The notes: generated from the sequence alone by a model not told the origin. 64,000 nt of DNA from Neobacillus vireti (GCF_001026695.1 NZ_LDNB01000007.1:23020-87019), one strand, 5' to 3'; positions 53,367 to 63,569 are shown, counted from the first letter of the stretch. Program-made: numbers and translations.

Positions 53367-53439
53367 CCTTCATATATCCTCGAAAATAAGGTTCGAGAGT
53401 CTCTACCGGGTCGCCACTGTAATGGCCTGACTATGAAGG
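53367..53439 (+). promoter_or_regulatory. purine (guanine-type) riboswitch before guaA, with sequence variations
   Basis: P1 is CCTTCATA (53367-53374) with TATGAAGG (53432-53439). P2 is CTCGAA/TTCGAG with loop AATAAGG. J2/3 reads AGTCTCTACC, L3 TGTAAT and J3/1 GACTA with C at the ligand-reading position, so guanine is expected. J2/3 has C where the usual core has the flipped-out U48, and both loops differ from the canonical GATATGG/CCGTAAA. An antiterminator GAAGGCAGAATT (53435-53446) pairs with AATTCTGCCTTC (53478-53489) and competes with both P1 and the terminator. Confidence 0.8.
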
Positions 53440-53473
53440 CAGAATTTTTCTGTCTACAATTTTTATGAGATAA

Positions 53474-53528
53474 CTAGAATTCTGCCTTCCTGATATTTTA
53501 ATGGAGGGGAGAATTCTAGTTTTTTTAT
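53474..53528 (+). terminator. riboswitch-controlled terminator before guaA
   Basis: CTAGAATTCT (53474-53483) pairs perfectly with AGAATTCTAG (53510-53519), then T8. Its left arm overlaps the antiterminator strand, so the two folds exclude each other: a transcriptional OFF switch. Confidence 0.85.
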
Positions 53529-53579
53529 TTCCATTTTAGTAAAAGCTAATAATAACTATAAAAAATTGAGGTGGCTGTT

Positions 53580-55118
53580 TTGACGGATAAGCAAGATATA
53601 ATTGTTGTTTTAGACTTTGGAAGCCAATATAATCAGCTGATTACACGCCGAATTCGTGAGTTCGGTGTCTATAGTGAGCTGCATCCGCATACGATTACAG
53701 CGGAAGAAATTCGCAAAATGAATCCGAAGGGGATTATTTTTTCAGGCGGGCCAAACAGTGTCTATGATGAAAATTCATTCCGCTGTGATGAAGCCATTTT
53801 TGAAATGGGTCTGCCGATTCTTGGGATCTGCTATGGAATGCAGCTGATGACTGTTCATTTCAACGGCAAGGTTGAAAAAGCAAAACAGCGTGAGTATGGA
53901 AAAGCAACGATAGAAGTCGATCAGGAATCAGCCCTTTTTACTGGTCTGCCTGCGGAACAAACGGTATGGATGAGCCATGGAGACTTGGTTGTGGAGCCTC
54001 CAGAAGGCTTTTCTGTTGATGGCACAAGCCCGTCTTGTCCAATTTCATCGATGAGCGATGCAGAGCGCAAGCTTTACGCGGTGCAATTCCACCCGGAAGT
54101 TCGTCATTCGGTTTATGGAAATGAGCTGCTGAAGAATTTTGTCTTTAATGTTTGCGGCGCTAGAGGCGATTGGTCCATGGAAAGCTTCATTGAAATGGAA
54201 ATCGCGAAGATTCGGGAGACAGTTGGCGATAAAAAGGTTCTTTGCGCCTTAAGCGGCGGAGTCGACTCCTCTGTTGTCGCTGTACTCATCCATAAAGCGA
54301 TTGGTGACCAGCTGACATGTATTTTTGTCGACCATGGGCTGCTTCGGAAAAATGAAGCGGAAGACGTAATGAAGACTTTCACGGAAGGCTTCCATATGAA
54401 CGTGATCAAAGTGGATGCGAAGGACCGATTCTTATCGAAGCTTGAAGGTGTTTCTGATCCAGAGAAAAAACGGAAAATTATCGGTAACGAATTTATTTAT
54501 GTTTTTGATGATGAAGCTTCAAAGCTTGAAGGGATAGAGTTTTTAGCCCAAGGAACGCTTTACACGGACATCATTGAAAGTGGCACGGCCACGGCACAAA
54601 CAATTAAGTCGCATCACAATGTCGGCGGGCTCCCGGAAGATATGCAATTTACCTTAATTGAGCCGCTAAGCACCTTGTTTAAAGATGAGGTTCGTGCGCT
54701 AGGTACGGAGCTTGGAATTCATGATGATATCGTGTGGAGACAGCCATTCCCTGGACCTGGCCTCGGCATCCGCGTGCTCGGAGCAATTTCTGAGGATAAG
54801 TTGGAAATTGTCCGCGAATCAGATTGGATCCTCCGTGAGGAGATTAAAAAAGCCGGACTTGACCGCGAAATCTGGCAATATTTCACGGTGCTCCCGGATA
54901 TTCGCAGTGTTGGTGTCATGGGGGATGCACGAACCTATGATTACACCATCGGCATCCGTGCGGTTACTTCGATTGATGGAATGACCTCTGATTGGGCGCG
55001 GATTCCGTGGGATGTACTTGAGGTCATCTCGACTCGGATTGTGAATGAGGTAGCGCACGTCAATCGCGTTGTTTATGATATCACATCAAAGCCGCCAGCA
55101 ACGATTGAGTGGGAATAA
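53580..55118 (+). CDS. guaA: GMP synthase (glutamine-hydrolysing)
   Basis: 512 residues. An N-terminal class I glutamine amidotransferase (about 1-200, nucleophile cysteine in LGICYGMQL, His and Glu in QFHPEV), an ATP pyrophosphatase domain with the P-loop [10 protein letters not shown], and the C-terminal dimerisation domain ending KPPATIEWE. It converts XMP to GMP. A TTG at 53580 after GAGGTGG gives the usual family start ([20 protein letters not shown]); a GTG at 53571 would overlap the ribosome binding site. Controlled by the upstream riboswitch. Confidence 0.96.
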   Translation: MTDKQDIIVVLDFGSQYNQLITRRIREFGVYSELHPHTITAEEIRKMNPKGIIFSGGPNSVYDENSFRCDEAIFEMGLPILGICYGMQLMTVHFNGKVEKAKQREYGKATIEVDQESALFTGLPAEQTVWMSHGDLVVEPPEGFSVDGTSPSCPISSMSDAERKLYAVQFHPEVRHSVYGNELLKNFVFNVCGARGDWSMESFIEMEIAKIRETVGDKKVLCALSGGVDSSVVAVLIHKAIGDQLTCIFVDHGLLRKNEAEDVMKTFTEGFHMNVIKVDAKDRFLSKLEGVSDPEKKRKIIGNEFIYVFDDEASKLEGIEFLAQGTLYTDIIESGTATAQTIKSHHNVGGLPEDMQFTLIEPLSTLFKDEVRALGTELGIHDDIVWRQPFPGPGLGIRVLGAISEDKLEIVRESDWILREEIKKAGLDREIWQYFTVLPDIRSVGVMGDARTYDYTIGIRAVTSIDGMTSDWARIPWDVLEVISTRIVNEVAHVNRVVYDITSKPPATIEWE

Positions 55119-55172
55119 CAAAAGAGAAAGCGCCCGTTTAGCGGCGTATAGGTGTATTTTTTAACCTTAAAT

Positions 55173-55214
55173 ACGAACGATGTTATATTTTTCTTTAGCA
55201 TCGTTCGTTTTTTG
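55173..55214 (+). terminator. terminator after guaA
   Basis: ACGAACGATG (55173-55182) pairs with CATCGTTCGT (55199-55208), then T6. Confidence 0.85.
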
Positions 55215-55273
55215 TTTACAAGCTGGATATTTCCTGCTAAAATAAAAAACGTAAACAAAGTAATCATATAATT

Positions 55274-55344
55274 GCATCGTATAATGTTGGGAATATGGCC
55301 CAAAAGTTTCTACCGAGCCACCGTAAATGGCTTGACTACGAGGC
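55274..55344 (+). promoter_or_regulatory. guanine riboswitch before pbuG
   Basis: Canonical core: P1 GCATCGTA (55274-55281) with TACGAGGC (55337-55344, one mismatch), GAATATGG in L2, AAGTTTCTACC in J2/3, CCGTAAA in L3 and GACTA in J3/1. The reading base is C, hence guanine. B. subtilis pbuG has the same control. Confidence 0.93.
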
Positions 55345-55404
55345 AGTGTTTTGAATAAAGAGGCAGATGTCTTTTCCTCTATTTATTGCACATGCCTAAA
55401 GTCA

Positions 55405-55438
55405 CGCTCCGGTAGGAAAAACCGGAGCGTTTTTTTTG
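55405..55438 (+). terminator. riboswitch-controlled terminator before pbuG
   Basis: CGCTCCGGT (55405-55413) pairs with ACCGGAGCG (55421-55429), then T9. Confidence 0.88.
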
Positions 55439-55481
55439 CGTAAAAAAGAAATATAGAATACGAGTTTGAAATTAGATTACA

Positions 55482-55602
55482 GTCTAGCTTCAGCGCCTAG
55501 CCCCTCGAGGTCACAAGTCAATCCGTCCAAAAGGTTAAAAAACAACCTTTCGGCCGGCTCGTCTTGTGCTTGTCGGGGCTGACCAAGGCGCTTACGCTTT
55601 TC
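55482..55602. repeat. Bacillus intergenic repeat in the pbuG leader
   Basis: AGCGCCTAGCCCC at the left and GGGGCTGACCAAGGCGCTT at the right are inverted arms. An inner hairpin AAAGGTT...AACCTTT and CTTGTGCTTGTCGGGG are also present. I recognise this as an element common between genes in Bacillus. It lies after the riboswitch terminator, inside the pbuG transcript, and creates an apparent upstream in-frame start at 55564 that should be ignored. Confidence 0.7.
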
Positions 55603-55620
55603 AAATTAGGAGGAAGTCAC

Positions 55621-56949
55621 ATGCAGAAATATTTTGAGTTTGAGAAATATGGGACGAATTATCGCAGGGAAATCATCGGCGGATTTACAACATTCCTTGC
55701 CATGGCTTATATATTAGTGGTAAATCCAATAACGCTATCACTTGCAGCAGTTGAGGATTTCCCTGATGCATTAAGAATGGACTATGGTGCCGTATTTGTC
55801 GCAACCGCCCTAGCCGCGGCGATTGGTTCGATTATCATGGGCCTCATCGGCAAGTATCCACTGGCATTGGCACCGGGGATGGGATTAAACGCCTTTTTTG
55901 CCTTTACAGTTGTTTTAGGTAGTGGTATTCCGTGGCAGCATGCACTGGGTGCCGTGTTGATTTCCGGTGTGTTTTTCTTTTTGCTTACGTTAACAGGGCT
56001 TCGGGAAAAAATTATTAATGCAATTCCGATTGATTTAAAGTATGCAGTTGGAGCTGGAATTGGCTTATTTATTACCTTTGTTGGGTTGCAAAGCGCACAA
56101 ATCATTGTCAATAATGATGCTACACTTGTTGGACTAGGTGATTTAACGGCCGGTGGTCCGCTACTTGCGATTTTTGGGATTGTCGTGACTGTCATTATGA
56201 TGACACGGGGAATTAAAGGGGCCGTATTTTATGGGATGATTTTGACGACCATTATCGGGATAATTTTTGGTGAAATAAAAATGCCGCATCAAGTAGTCGG
56301 GCATGTTCCTAGTTTATCACCAACCTTTGGGGCGGCATTTTCTGCTTTTGGCGAGAGTTCATTTTATACAACAACGATGCTTGGAATTATCTTAACGTTT
56401 TTATTTGTTGATTTCTTTGATAATGCCGGGACGCTGGTCGCGGTTGCCGGTCAGGCTGGCCTTATGAAGGATAACAAGCTTCCTCGTGCTGGAAGGGCGC
56501 TCATATCCGATTCTGTTGCCACTAGTGTTGGGGCGATTCTTGGAACCTCGACAACCACATCTTTCGTTGAGTCAACTGCGGGGGTTGCAGCGGGTGCAAG
56601 GACTGGATTTGCTTCGTTGGTAACCGGTGCCTTATTTATATTATCGCTCTTTCTCTTTCCGTTATTATCGGTCATAACCGCACCAGTCACAACTCCGGCA
56701 TTGGTCATTGTAGGGGTATTGATGGTTTCTTCTTTAGGGAAAATTGACTGGAAACGATTTGAAATTGCTGTTCCGGCATTCTTAACAATGGTTGCTATGC
56801 CACTTACTTATAGTATTGCGACAGGGATTGCAATGGGTTTTATCTTCTATCCGATTACAATGTTGGTGAAAGGGAAGATCAAGGAAATCCACCCAATTAT
56901 GTATGTATTTTTTGTTATTTTCGTCCTTTATTTTATATTCTTAAAATAG
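55621..56949 (+). CDS. pbuG: hypoxanthine/guanine permease (NCS2 family)
   Basis: 442 residues, about twelve to fourteen helices. Strongly like B. subtilis PbuG: it begins MQKYFEFEKYGTNYRREIIG and has APGMGLNAFFAFTVVLG, VDFFDNAGTLVAVAGQAG and GTSTTTSFVESTAGVAAGAR, ending FVLYFIFLK. It takes up hypoxanthine and guanine. The start at 55621 follows TAGGAGG. Expression is controlled by the guanine riboswitch, and it is separated from guaA by a terminator. Confidence 0.95.
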   Translation: MQKYFEFEKYGTNYRREIIGGFTTFLAMAYILVVNPITLSLAAVEDFPDALRMDYGAVFVATALAAAIGSIIMGLIGKYPLALAPGMGLNAFFAFTVVLGSGIPWQHALGAVLISGVFFFLLTLTGLREKIINAIPIDLKYAVGAGIGLFITFVGLQSAQIIVNNDATLVGLGDLTAGGPLLAIFGIVVTVIMMTRGIKGAVFYGMILTTIIGIIFGEIKMPHQVVGHVPSLSPTFGAAFSAFGESSFYTTTMLGIILTFLFVDFFDNAGTLVAVAGQAGLMKDNKLPRAGRALISDSVATSVGAILGTSTTTSFVESTAGVAAGARTGFASLVTGALFILSLFLFPLLSVITAPVTTPALVIVGVLMVSSLGKIDWKRFEIAVPAFLTMVAMPLTYSIATGIAMGFIFYPITMLVKGKIKEIHPIMYVFFVIFVLYFIFLK

Positions 56950-56957
56950 TATGTGAA

Positions 56958-56993
56958 AGGGAACTGTGGCTATCTGCAGTTCCCTGTTTTATT
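56958..56993 (+). terminator. terminator after pbuG
   Basis: AGGGAACTG (56958-56966) pairs with CAGTTCCCT (56977-56985), then GTTTTATTTTTT. Confidence 0.8.
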
Positions 56994-57084
56994 TTTTCAG
57001 TCTGACACCGATTTACAAATTTCGCCATATTGCTTCGGTATGATGGGTAGTGGGAGTTATGATTGAAATAGGGAGTGGGTGCTG

Positions 57085-58029
57085 ATGAACATGCTTACCG
57101 TTCAGGATTTGCGGAAAAGCTTTGGGAGTTTTGAAGCAGTAAAGGGCGTAAACTTTTCAGTGGAAAAAGGGGAATCATACGGGCTGCTCGGACCAAACGG
57201 AGCAGGAAAGTCAACGACGATTAATATGATAACCGGGTTGTTCCCGCCAAACTCGGGTGAAATTAAGATAAAAGACATCGATGTCATTAAGAACCCAAAG
57301 CAGGCACAGAAATGGATTGGCGTCGTACCACAGGAAATTGCACTTTATCAGTCGATGTCAGCGCGGGAGAATTTAAAGTTTTGGGGGAGGATGTACGATT
57401 TATCCGGGAGTGAACTTGAAAAAAGTGTCGATCGTGTCCTCGAGATTATTGGCTTAACCGAACGGGCGAAAGACAAGGTCTCTACCTTTTCCGGGGGGAT
57501 GAAGCGGCGTGTCAATATCGGTGCGGCCATTTTACATAAACCGGAATTATTAATCATGGATGAGCCGACAGTCGGTATCGATCCCCAATCTAGAAATCAT
57601 ATCCTAGAGACCGTTAAGCACTTAAATGGCGAAGGAATGACGATAATTTATACCAGTCATTATATGGAGGAAGTCGAGTACCTTTGTGAACGGATAGGGA
57701 TTGTCGACCATGGTCAGTTAATCGCCTCTGGCACCTTAAGTGAACTTCGGGAAACCATTGGCGATCATTCAAAAATCATCCTCTCAATTGATAAAGAAAG
57801 TTCGAATCTGGAAGGACTTGCTCAGTCACTAACAGGACTTTTTTCAGAAAAAGATATTCAAATTCAAGAACAGCAAGTAATGGTCTTTCATAAAGAACCA
57901 CAGCTGATTTTAACTGATTTTATCCAGTCGGTAGCAAAAACAGGCACGAAGATTACATCTGTAAATATCGTCGAGCCGAATCTCGAAAGTGTCTTTTTAC
58001 ATTTAACCGGCCGGAATTTACGGGATTAG
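57085..58029 (+). CDS. ABC transporter ATP-binding protein (LnrL/YfiL-like)
   Basis: 314 residues. Walker A GPNGAGKSTT (about 38), signature FSGGMKRRVNIGAAI, Walker B LLIMDEPTVGIDP and the switch-histidine TSHYMEEVEYL are intact, with a C-terminal extension of about 95 residues. Size and the two permeases that follow match B. subtilis LnrLMN (YfiLMN), which exports linearmycin-type polyenes. The start at 57085 fits the spacing to GGGAG. Confidence 0.9.
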   Translation: MNMLTVQDLRKSFGSFEAVKGVNFSVEKGESYGLLGPNGAGKSTTINMITGLFPPNSGEIKIKDIDVIKNPKQAQKWIGVVPQEIALYQSMSARENLKFWGRMYDLSGSELEKSVDRVLEIIGLTERAKDKVSTFSGGMKRRVNIGAAILHKPELLIMDEPTVGIDPQSRNHILETVKHLNGEGMTIIYTSHYMEEVEYLCERIGIVDHGQLIASGTLSELRETIGDHSKIILSIDKESSNLEGLAQSLTGLFSEKDIQIQEQQVMVFHKEPQLILTDFIQSVAKTGTKITSVNIVEPNLESVFLHLTGRNLRD

Positions 58030-58040
58030 GGGTGGGTGCG

Positions 58041-59228
58041 ATGAGATTTTTGTGGCTGGCGGTGAAGGATTTGACCCTTGTCGCTCGTGATAAAAAGGCT
58101 TTCTTGACCTTGATTATGATGCCGCTGCTGTTAATTGCCATCTTAGGCTCAGCATTTGGCAATATGATGAAAGAAGACGAAGTAGTTTCTATTAAAAAGT
58201 TTACACTTGGTGTCGTTAATTTAGACCAAGGTCAGCTGAGTAAAGTATTAACCGAAGAAGTGTTTTCGAAGAATCTTTCTAAGCAAATCGCAGTGAAGTA
58301 TTATCAGGAAGAAGAACTATATAAAAAAATCCAAGACCACAAGCTTGAAATTGGAATCGTGATTGACAAAGATTTCACCCAATCAATAATGTCAGGACAA
58401 GGAACGAAGATACAACTTATAACAGTGCCTGACACCGTTATAAAGGCAACCATCGTTCAAAACGTGATCGAACAGTTTTCCTGGTCGGTTCCGATTGAAG
58501 CGGTCGTTTCACAAATGTCCCAGCCTGTTCAGGCGGGAAATCAAGGTGGAATTGACATGGAAGGCTATGGTGAGAAGCCGCTGATAAACGAAACCACCAT
58601 CGATGCGAAAACGAAACCGGTTAGTTCGTTTCAATATTACGCAGCCGCTATGGGTGTGATGTTTTTATTGATGACGGTCGTCCAAGGTGTATCGACCATG
58701 GTGCTAGAGAAGGAACAGGAAGTGTTTAATCGCTTGCTGCTTACGAACTTAACATACTCAAATTATCTGCTCGGAAAAATGCTTGGATTAATCACGATTT
58801 GTTTGACACAAGCCTTTATTATTATTCTCGGTACCAGCCTGCTTTTTGGTGTGGGTTGGGGTGCCTCTGTTTCAGGTATTATCGTGATGACTTTGGCATT
58901 TGTGATCAATGCGAGCGGACTCGGTGTGTTGGCAGGTTCATTTATGAAGACAGAAAAATCGTTTGGTGTTGCTGGAATGTTTGCTACGCAAATTATGGCT
59001 GCCTTAGGTGGAAGTATGGTTCCGCTCTATGTTTTTCCGGATTGGGTCGTGTTCATCACAAAGTTTCTACCCAATGGACTTGCATTGCAAACGTATTTAG
59101 ATTTAATGTCTGGTGCAGTGATTTCTAAGATTCTGCCGGCGATCGCCGCATCAGTTGGCTTTGGTTTATTCTTTTTCGCGCTTGGCTTAATTCGCCTTTC
59201 AATGGAAAGGAGAGGTAAATATGCGTAA
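58041..59228 (+). CDS. ABC-2 type permease (LnrM/YfiM-like)
   Basis: 395 residues: an N-terminal helix, a large extracellular loop (about 50-200), then five to six helices with the ABC-2 signature MGVMFLLMTVVQGVSTMVLE and EVFNRLLLTNLTYSNYLLGK. The ATG at 58041 follows GGGGTGGG. It overlaps the next permease by 8 bp, so translation is coupled. Confidence 0.9.
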   Translation: MRFLWLAVKDLTLVARDKKAFLTLIMMPLLLIAILGSAFGNMMKEDEVVSIKKFTLGVVNLDQGQLSKVLTEEVFSKNLSKQIAVKYYQEEELYKKIQDHKLEIGIVIDKDFTQSIMSGQGTKIQLITVPDTVIKATIVQNVIEQFSWSVPIEAVVSQMSQPVQAGNQGGIDMEGYGEKPLINETTIDAKTKPVSSFQYYAAAMGVMFLLMTVVQGVSTMVLEKEQEVFNRLLLTNLTYSNYLLGKMLGLITICLTQAFIIILGTSLLFGVGWGASVSGIIVMTLAFVINASGLGVLAGSFMKTEKSFGVAGMFATQIMAALGGSMVPLYVFPDWVVFITKFLPNGLALQTYLDLMSGAVISKILPAIAASVGFGLFFFALGLIRLSMERRGKYA

Positions 59229-60348
59229 GATTTGGACGATATTAATACTTCATTTAATGGCGTTTTTTAAATCTCCTGGCGTACTGGTGCTAATGTTTGT
59301 CATGCCTGTCCTTTTTAGTGGAATCTTCGGAGGCATGACCATGAATTCGGAACAGAATAAACCAATTGTTAATGTTGTTCTTAGTGATACTGAGAACAGC
59401 GGGCAAATTCTAAACCTATTAGCGAAGGACCAGCATTATGAATGGAAAAAGGCAACGAGACAAGAGGCTGAAAAAAACGTCGCTGCACAGGATGTTGCTG
59501 CCGCTGTGGTGATTCCTGATGATATAGGGGAAAGAATTTCAGCGAGTAAGCCATTGTTGGACATTATCGTGCAACGGAAAAATGAGAGCTATCTTGCATT
59601 GTCTGCCCATTTAGAGGGTACGGCAGGACTTGTTCTCCGCTCTTATCAGGCTACTTCAAAACTAGATTCTGATGCTTTTCCGAAAGTGCTCGAGACTATC
59701 ACGAATAATAAGGGCGTGACGGTTGAAAAGCAGACGATCCAAAAGGATAAGCAAACCAATGTGGAAGCTAATTTAATGTTTGTTGGTTTTGCCATGATGT
59801 TTATGATGTTTGGTCTATCAGGTGCAGCCTCGACCATTCTTGAGGAACGAATGGGCGGTACTTGGGGGAGACTAATGGTTTCGCCTGCAAGCAAACTGCA
59901 AATTATCCTCGGTTACCTCTTAGCGTACTTTTTCATGGGCTGGACTCAGTTCGCGATACTGATGACGACGATGAACTTGATGTTTGCAACAACATGGGGA
60001 AATTTAACCTATTTGATTCCGTTTGCCTCGCTTGTGATTTTAAGTGTTGTTGGCTTCGGTCTCATGATTGCCGGCCTCGTCAAAACAAAGCAACAAGCCT
60101 CGGCAATCAGCGCTGTTTTAATCGTCAGCACTTGTATGCTCGGCGGGGTTTATTGGCCGATTGATATTGTCCCGGAGCTCATGCAGAAAATTGCCCTTGG
60201 TGTCCCGCAAAGCTGGGCAATGTCGGGATTTAAAGAAATCATCAGTGGAAGCCTCCATTCTGCCACCCTTATGAAGGATACGCTGGCATTGGTTGGTTTC
60301 TCTGCTATCTTCTTTTTCATTGGCTTACGCGGCATTAAATTTGAATAA
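59221..60348 (+). CDS. ABC-2 type permease (LnrN/YfiN-like)
   Basis: 375 residues with the same ABC-2 layout as the previous protein (one helix, outer loop, then MMFMMFGLSGAASTILEERM and GTWGRLMVSPASKLQIILGY). It forms the membrane pore with its neighbour. Last gene of the exporter operon. No linked two-component system, which B. subtilis lnrJK provides, is present. Confidence 0.9.
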   Translation: MRKIWTILILHLMAFFKSPGVLVLMFVMPVLFSGIFGGMTMNSEQNKPIVNVVLSDTENSGQILNLLAKDQHYEWKKATRQEAEKNVAAQDVAAAVVIPDDIGERISASKPLLDIIVQRKNESYLALSAHLEGTAGLVLRSYQATSKLDSDAFPKVLETITNNKGVTVEKQTIQKDKQTNVEANLMFVGFAMMFMMFGLSGAASTILEERMGGTWGRLMVSPASKLQIILGYLLAYFFMGWTQFAILMTTMNLMFATTWGNLTYLIPFASLVILSVVGFGLMIAGLVKTKQQASAISAVLIVSTCMLGGVYWPIDIVPELMQKIALGVPQSWAMSGFKEIISGSLHSATLMKDTLALVGFSAIFFFIGLRGIKFE

Positions 60349-60458
60349 TGTGATCATGGCGTTTCTTCAAGAAGCTGTCGAATTCGGTCGTTGACTTCCC
60401 GTGAAGCCTCTTATAACATAAAAGGAGAATGTATGAGTAGGAACGGGAGAGAAACAGT

Positions 60459-61301
60459 TTGGCTAACTTATTAATTTTTAAAGTGTTGAATAATAATGTG
60501 TTAATTGCTGGACACCCTTCCTATGAAGAAGTCGTGTTAATAGGTAAAGGTATTGGTTTTAATCGAAAACGCGGGGACTATATCGAGACCGAAGCGGTAG
60601 AAAAGCTGTTTGTGTTGAAAAATGAAAAAGTGCAACAAAATTACATTAAGCTGCTTCCGTTTATCGATAACGATTATTTAGAAATCATTATTTCTGCCAT
60701 TGACCTTATTAAAGAGCGGACAAATTCTGTGTTAAATGAACATATTCATGTGGTGCTGACAGATCATTTAATGTTTGCTCTGACAAGGGCCACGCAAGGT
60801 ATGGAAATGAGGAATCCGTTTCTAATTGAGACAAAAACTCTATACCGCCGCGAGTATGAAGTAGCTGCGGAAGTCGTTCGGTATATTAATGACAAGACGG
60901 GAATATGCTTGCCGGTTGGAGAGCTTGGATTTATAGCTCTGCACATCCATAGTGCGATTACGAATAAAGATCTATCAGTAGTAAATCAACATTCACAGCT
61001 TGTCAGCAGACTAGTTGAAATGGTAGAGAAGCAGTTTAATTTTGAAATCGATAGAGAAAGCATCGATTATATGAGGCTCGTTCGCCATCTGCGCTTTGCT
61101 ATTGAACGCGTCGAAAAGGGTGAAATGGTAGCAGAACCGGAGAAAATCGCGTCCTTATTGAAAGAGGAATATCCGGTGTGCTATAATCTCTCGTGGAAAC
61201 TCATTAAAGTGATGCAGCAATCATTAAAAAAGAAGGTCTTTGATGCAGAAGCAGTGTATCTGACCATGCATTTACAGAGACTTCAAAACAAATTTAAATA
61301 G
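60459..61301 (+). CDS. glcT: transcription antiterminator GlcT
   Basis: 280 residues. An N-terminal RNA-binding CAT domain (about 1-60, KVLNNNVLIAGHPSYEEVVL and IGKGIGFNRKRGD), PRD1 (with LNEHIHVVLTDHL) and PRD2 (with IALHIHSAIT and VNQHSQLVS), whose histidines are phosphorylated by the PTS. It binds the RAT in the ptsG leader and prevents termination when EII-Glc is not phosphorylating it. TTG start at 60459 after GGGAG. Its 3' end is duplicated at 9027-9156. Confidence 0.94.
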   Translation: MANLLIFKVLNNNVLIAGHPSYEEVVLIGKGIGFNRKRGDYIETEAVEKLFVLKNEKVQQNYIKLLPFIDNDYLEIIISAIDLIKERTNSVLNEHIHVVLTDHLMFALTRATQGMEMRNPFLIETKTLYRREYEVAAEVVRYINDKTGICLPVGELGFIALHIHSAITNKDLSVVNQHSQLVSRLVEMVEKQFNFEIDRESIDYMRLVRHLRFAIERVEKGEMVAEPEKIASLLKEEYPVCYNLSWKLIKVMQQSLKKKVFDAEAVYLTMHLQRLQNKFK

Positions 61302-61314
61302 CGATTATTTTTAC

Positions 61315-61421
61315 GTGTTACTGATTCGATCAGGCATGAGTATAAAGGACTTGAAATGAAGTATTAGGGGCACTCTATTCCTATACCTTCATTCAATGGA
61401 CCTTTTGCTCATGCCCTTTTT
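61315..61421 (+). promoter_or_regulatory. ptsG leader: GlcT RAT and overlapping terminator
   Basis: ACGTGTTACTGATTCGATCA followed by GGCATGAG (61315-61343) is the RAT. GGCATGAG (61333-61340) alternatively pairs with CTCATGCC (61408-61415), followed by T5 as terminator. An inner stem TGAAGTATTAGG/CCTATACCTTCA extends it. TGTAAACGTTTTAG at about 61442 resembles a weak CcpA site. Confidence 0.9.
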
Positions 61422-61484
61422 ATTATAATTTTATCGGGAAATGTAAACGTTTTAGGGGCGTATTCGTTTCAGGAGGTAATTTAC

Positions 61485-63539
61485 ATGTTTAAAAGAGTTT
61501 TTGGGGTCTTACAAAAGATCGGTAAAGCATTAATGCTGCCTGTAGCCCTTTTGCCGGCTGCGGGTTTATTGTTGGGTATAGGAAATGCCTTGCAACAAGG
61601 AACAATGCTGCACTATTTGCCATTTTTAGATGCCCATTGGATACAATTAGTGGCAAGTGTCATGGAAGATGCAGGCGGAATTATTTTTGGTAATTTGGCA
61701 CTCATCTTTGCTGCAGGCGTGGCGATTGGTTTAGCGAGTGATGGTGCCGCAGCACTTGCTGCCATCGTTGGTTACTTAGTGTTAAATCAGGTTATGAGTT
61801 CATGGTTAGGTGTAACAGCAAAAATGCTTACTGAGAATCCGAGCTATGCCAATGTTTTGGGGATTCCTACCTTACAAACCGGTGTATTTGGCGGTATTAT
61901 CGTCGGTCTGATTGCAGCATTTTGCTATCATCGTTACCATGATATTGAAATGCCTTCATTTCTTGGCTTCTTTGCAGGCAAACGCTTTGTTCCGATAGCA
62001 ACAGCAGGCTTATCGCTAATTGCTGGTTTATTGTTATTAATAATTTGGCCGCCGATTCAACATGCTATGAATAGTGCATCCGTTTGGCTTATGGGCGAGG
62101 GAACGTATATCGCTGTATTCTTCTTTGGATTTATTAAACGATTACTAATCCCGTTCGGTTTACACCATATTTTCCATGCTCCATTTTGGTATGAATTTGG
62201 TTCTTATAAGGATGCAGCAGGTCATATTGTACGTGGAGATATGACAATCTTCTTTGCGCAATTAAAAGATGGAGTGAAAATCACAGCTGGAAGCTTTATG
62301 GGGGGAGAGTTCCCGATTATGATGTTTGGTTTACCAGCAGCCGCCTTAGCTATGTATCACACAGCGCGGCCAGAAAAGAAAAAGTTGATTGCTGGTTTGC
62401 TAGTTTCAGGGGCGTTAACATCATTCCTAACCGGTATCACAGAGCCGCTTGAATTTTCATTTATGTTTGTATCGCCATTACTTTTCGTTCTTCACGCCGT
62501 TCTGGATGGTCTCTCATTTGTATTGATGGCGCTCCTAAATGTTCATTTAGGTTATACCTTCTCAGGCGGTGCCATCGACTTTTTCTTATTTGGCATTTTA
62601 CCTGGAAGAGAGAAATGGTGGATTGCGATCTTATTAGGACTTTGTTTCGCCGTTATTTACTATGTAGTCTTCCGATTCGCCATCATTAAATTTAATTTAA
62701 TAACTCCAGGCCGGGAGGCAGTAGAAGAGGGTAAAGTAAGCAATAAAGGAAAGGCTGAGGACTTACCCTATAATATCCTTAATGCCATGGGAGGACAGGA
62801 AAACATTGTCCATCTTGATGCTTGTATTACCCGCCTTCGTGTTTCGGTAAATGATGTGAAGAATGTGGATAAGGAAGAGTTGAAGAAGTTAGGGGCATCC
62901 GGTGTCCAAGAAGTAGGAAACAATATTCAAGCAATCTTCGGACCGCGTTCTGAAATAATTAAGAGCCAAATGATAAATATAATGGTAGGAAAGAGACCTC
63001 ATGTAATTGAAAAAGCATTGGAAGAAGGGGGAGAACAACATGAAGAAGCACTCCCAGAAGCATTGCATTCAGAACGTAAGACCGATGATGTGTTCGTCGC
63101 ACCGTTAAAAGGCGAAATCAAACCGATTACAGAAGTTCCGGATCAAGTGTTTGCCGAAAAGATGATGGGTGACGGCTTTGCGATTGTACCGGCAGAAGGA
63201 ATGGTAGTGTCACCTGTAGATGGAAAAATCGTTAACCTATTCCCGACGAAACATGCGATTGGTATCCTCTCTGATAGCGGCCGAGAAATATTAATTCACA
63301 TTGGGGTTGATACGGTTAACTTAAAAGGAAAATGTTTTGAAATTTTGGTTTCTGAAAATGATCGTGTTGAAAAAGGTCAGCCATTATTAAATGTAGATTT
63401 AGACTATATTAAAGCAAATGCAACATCTACAATTACTCCAATTGTTTTCACTAACTTAGCAGAAGGCGAAAAAGTGGTAATTGAAAAACAAGGTCTTGTG
63501 GATCTTAAACAAGAAGGCGTTATTAAGATTTCAAAATAA
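61485..63539 (+). CDS. ptsG: PTS glucose transporter subunit IICBA
   Basis: 684 residues: IIC membrane domain (about 1-400, [20 protein letters not shown] and [18 protein letters not shown]), IIB domain with the phosphorylated cysteine C447 ([13 protein letters not shown]) and IIA domain with H605 ([13 protein letters not shown]). It imports and phosphorylates glucose, and through IIB controls GlcT. All three domains are complete. AGGAGG lies before the ATG. It is the last protein gene before the rRNA operon. Confidence 0.96.
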   Translation: MFKRVFGVLQKIGKALMLPVALLPAAGLLLGIGNALQQGTMLHYLPFLDAHWIQLVASVMEDAGGIIFGNLALIFAAGVAIGLASDGAAALAAIVGYLVLNQVMSSWLGVTAKMLTENPSYANVLGIPTLQTGVFGGIIVGLIAAFCYHRYHDIEMPSFLGFFAGKRFVPIATAGLSLIAGLLLLIIWPPIQHAMNSASVWLMGEGTYIAVFFFGFIKRLLIPFGLHHIFHAPFWYEFGSYKDAAGHIVRGDMTIFFAQLKDGVKITAGSFMGGEFPIMMFGLPAAALAMYHTARPEKKKLIAGLLVSGALTSFLTGITEPLEFSFMFVSPLLFVLHAVLDGLSFVLMALLNVHLGYTFSGGAIDFFLFGILPGREKWWIAILLGLCFAVIYYVVFRFAIIKFNLITPGREAVEEGKVSNKGKAEDLPYNILNAMGGQENIVHLDACITRLRVSVNDVKNVDKEELKKLGASGVQEVGNNIQAIFGPRSEIIKSQMINIMVGKRPHVIEKALEEGGEQHEEALPEALHSERKTDDVFVAPLKGEIKPITEVPDQVFAEKMMGDGFAIVPAEGMVVSPVDGKIVNLFPTKHAIGILSDSGREILIHIGVDTVNLKGKCFEILVSENDRVEKGQPLLNVDLDYIKANATSTITPIVFTNLAEGEKVVIEKQGLVDLKQEGVIKISK

Positions 63540-63546
63540 GAGAAAG

Positions 63547-63569
63547 CCGGCCGTTGTGGCCGTTTTTTT
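63547..63569 (+). terminator. terminator after ptsG
   Basis: CGGCC (63548-63552) pairs with GGCCG (63558-63562), then T7. Confidence 0.75.

Noticed and set aside
55564..55620. N-terminal extension of PbuG (19 codons)
   Set aside because: The codons come from the intergenic repeat, and TAGGAGG with the family-typical start lies at 55621.
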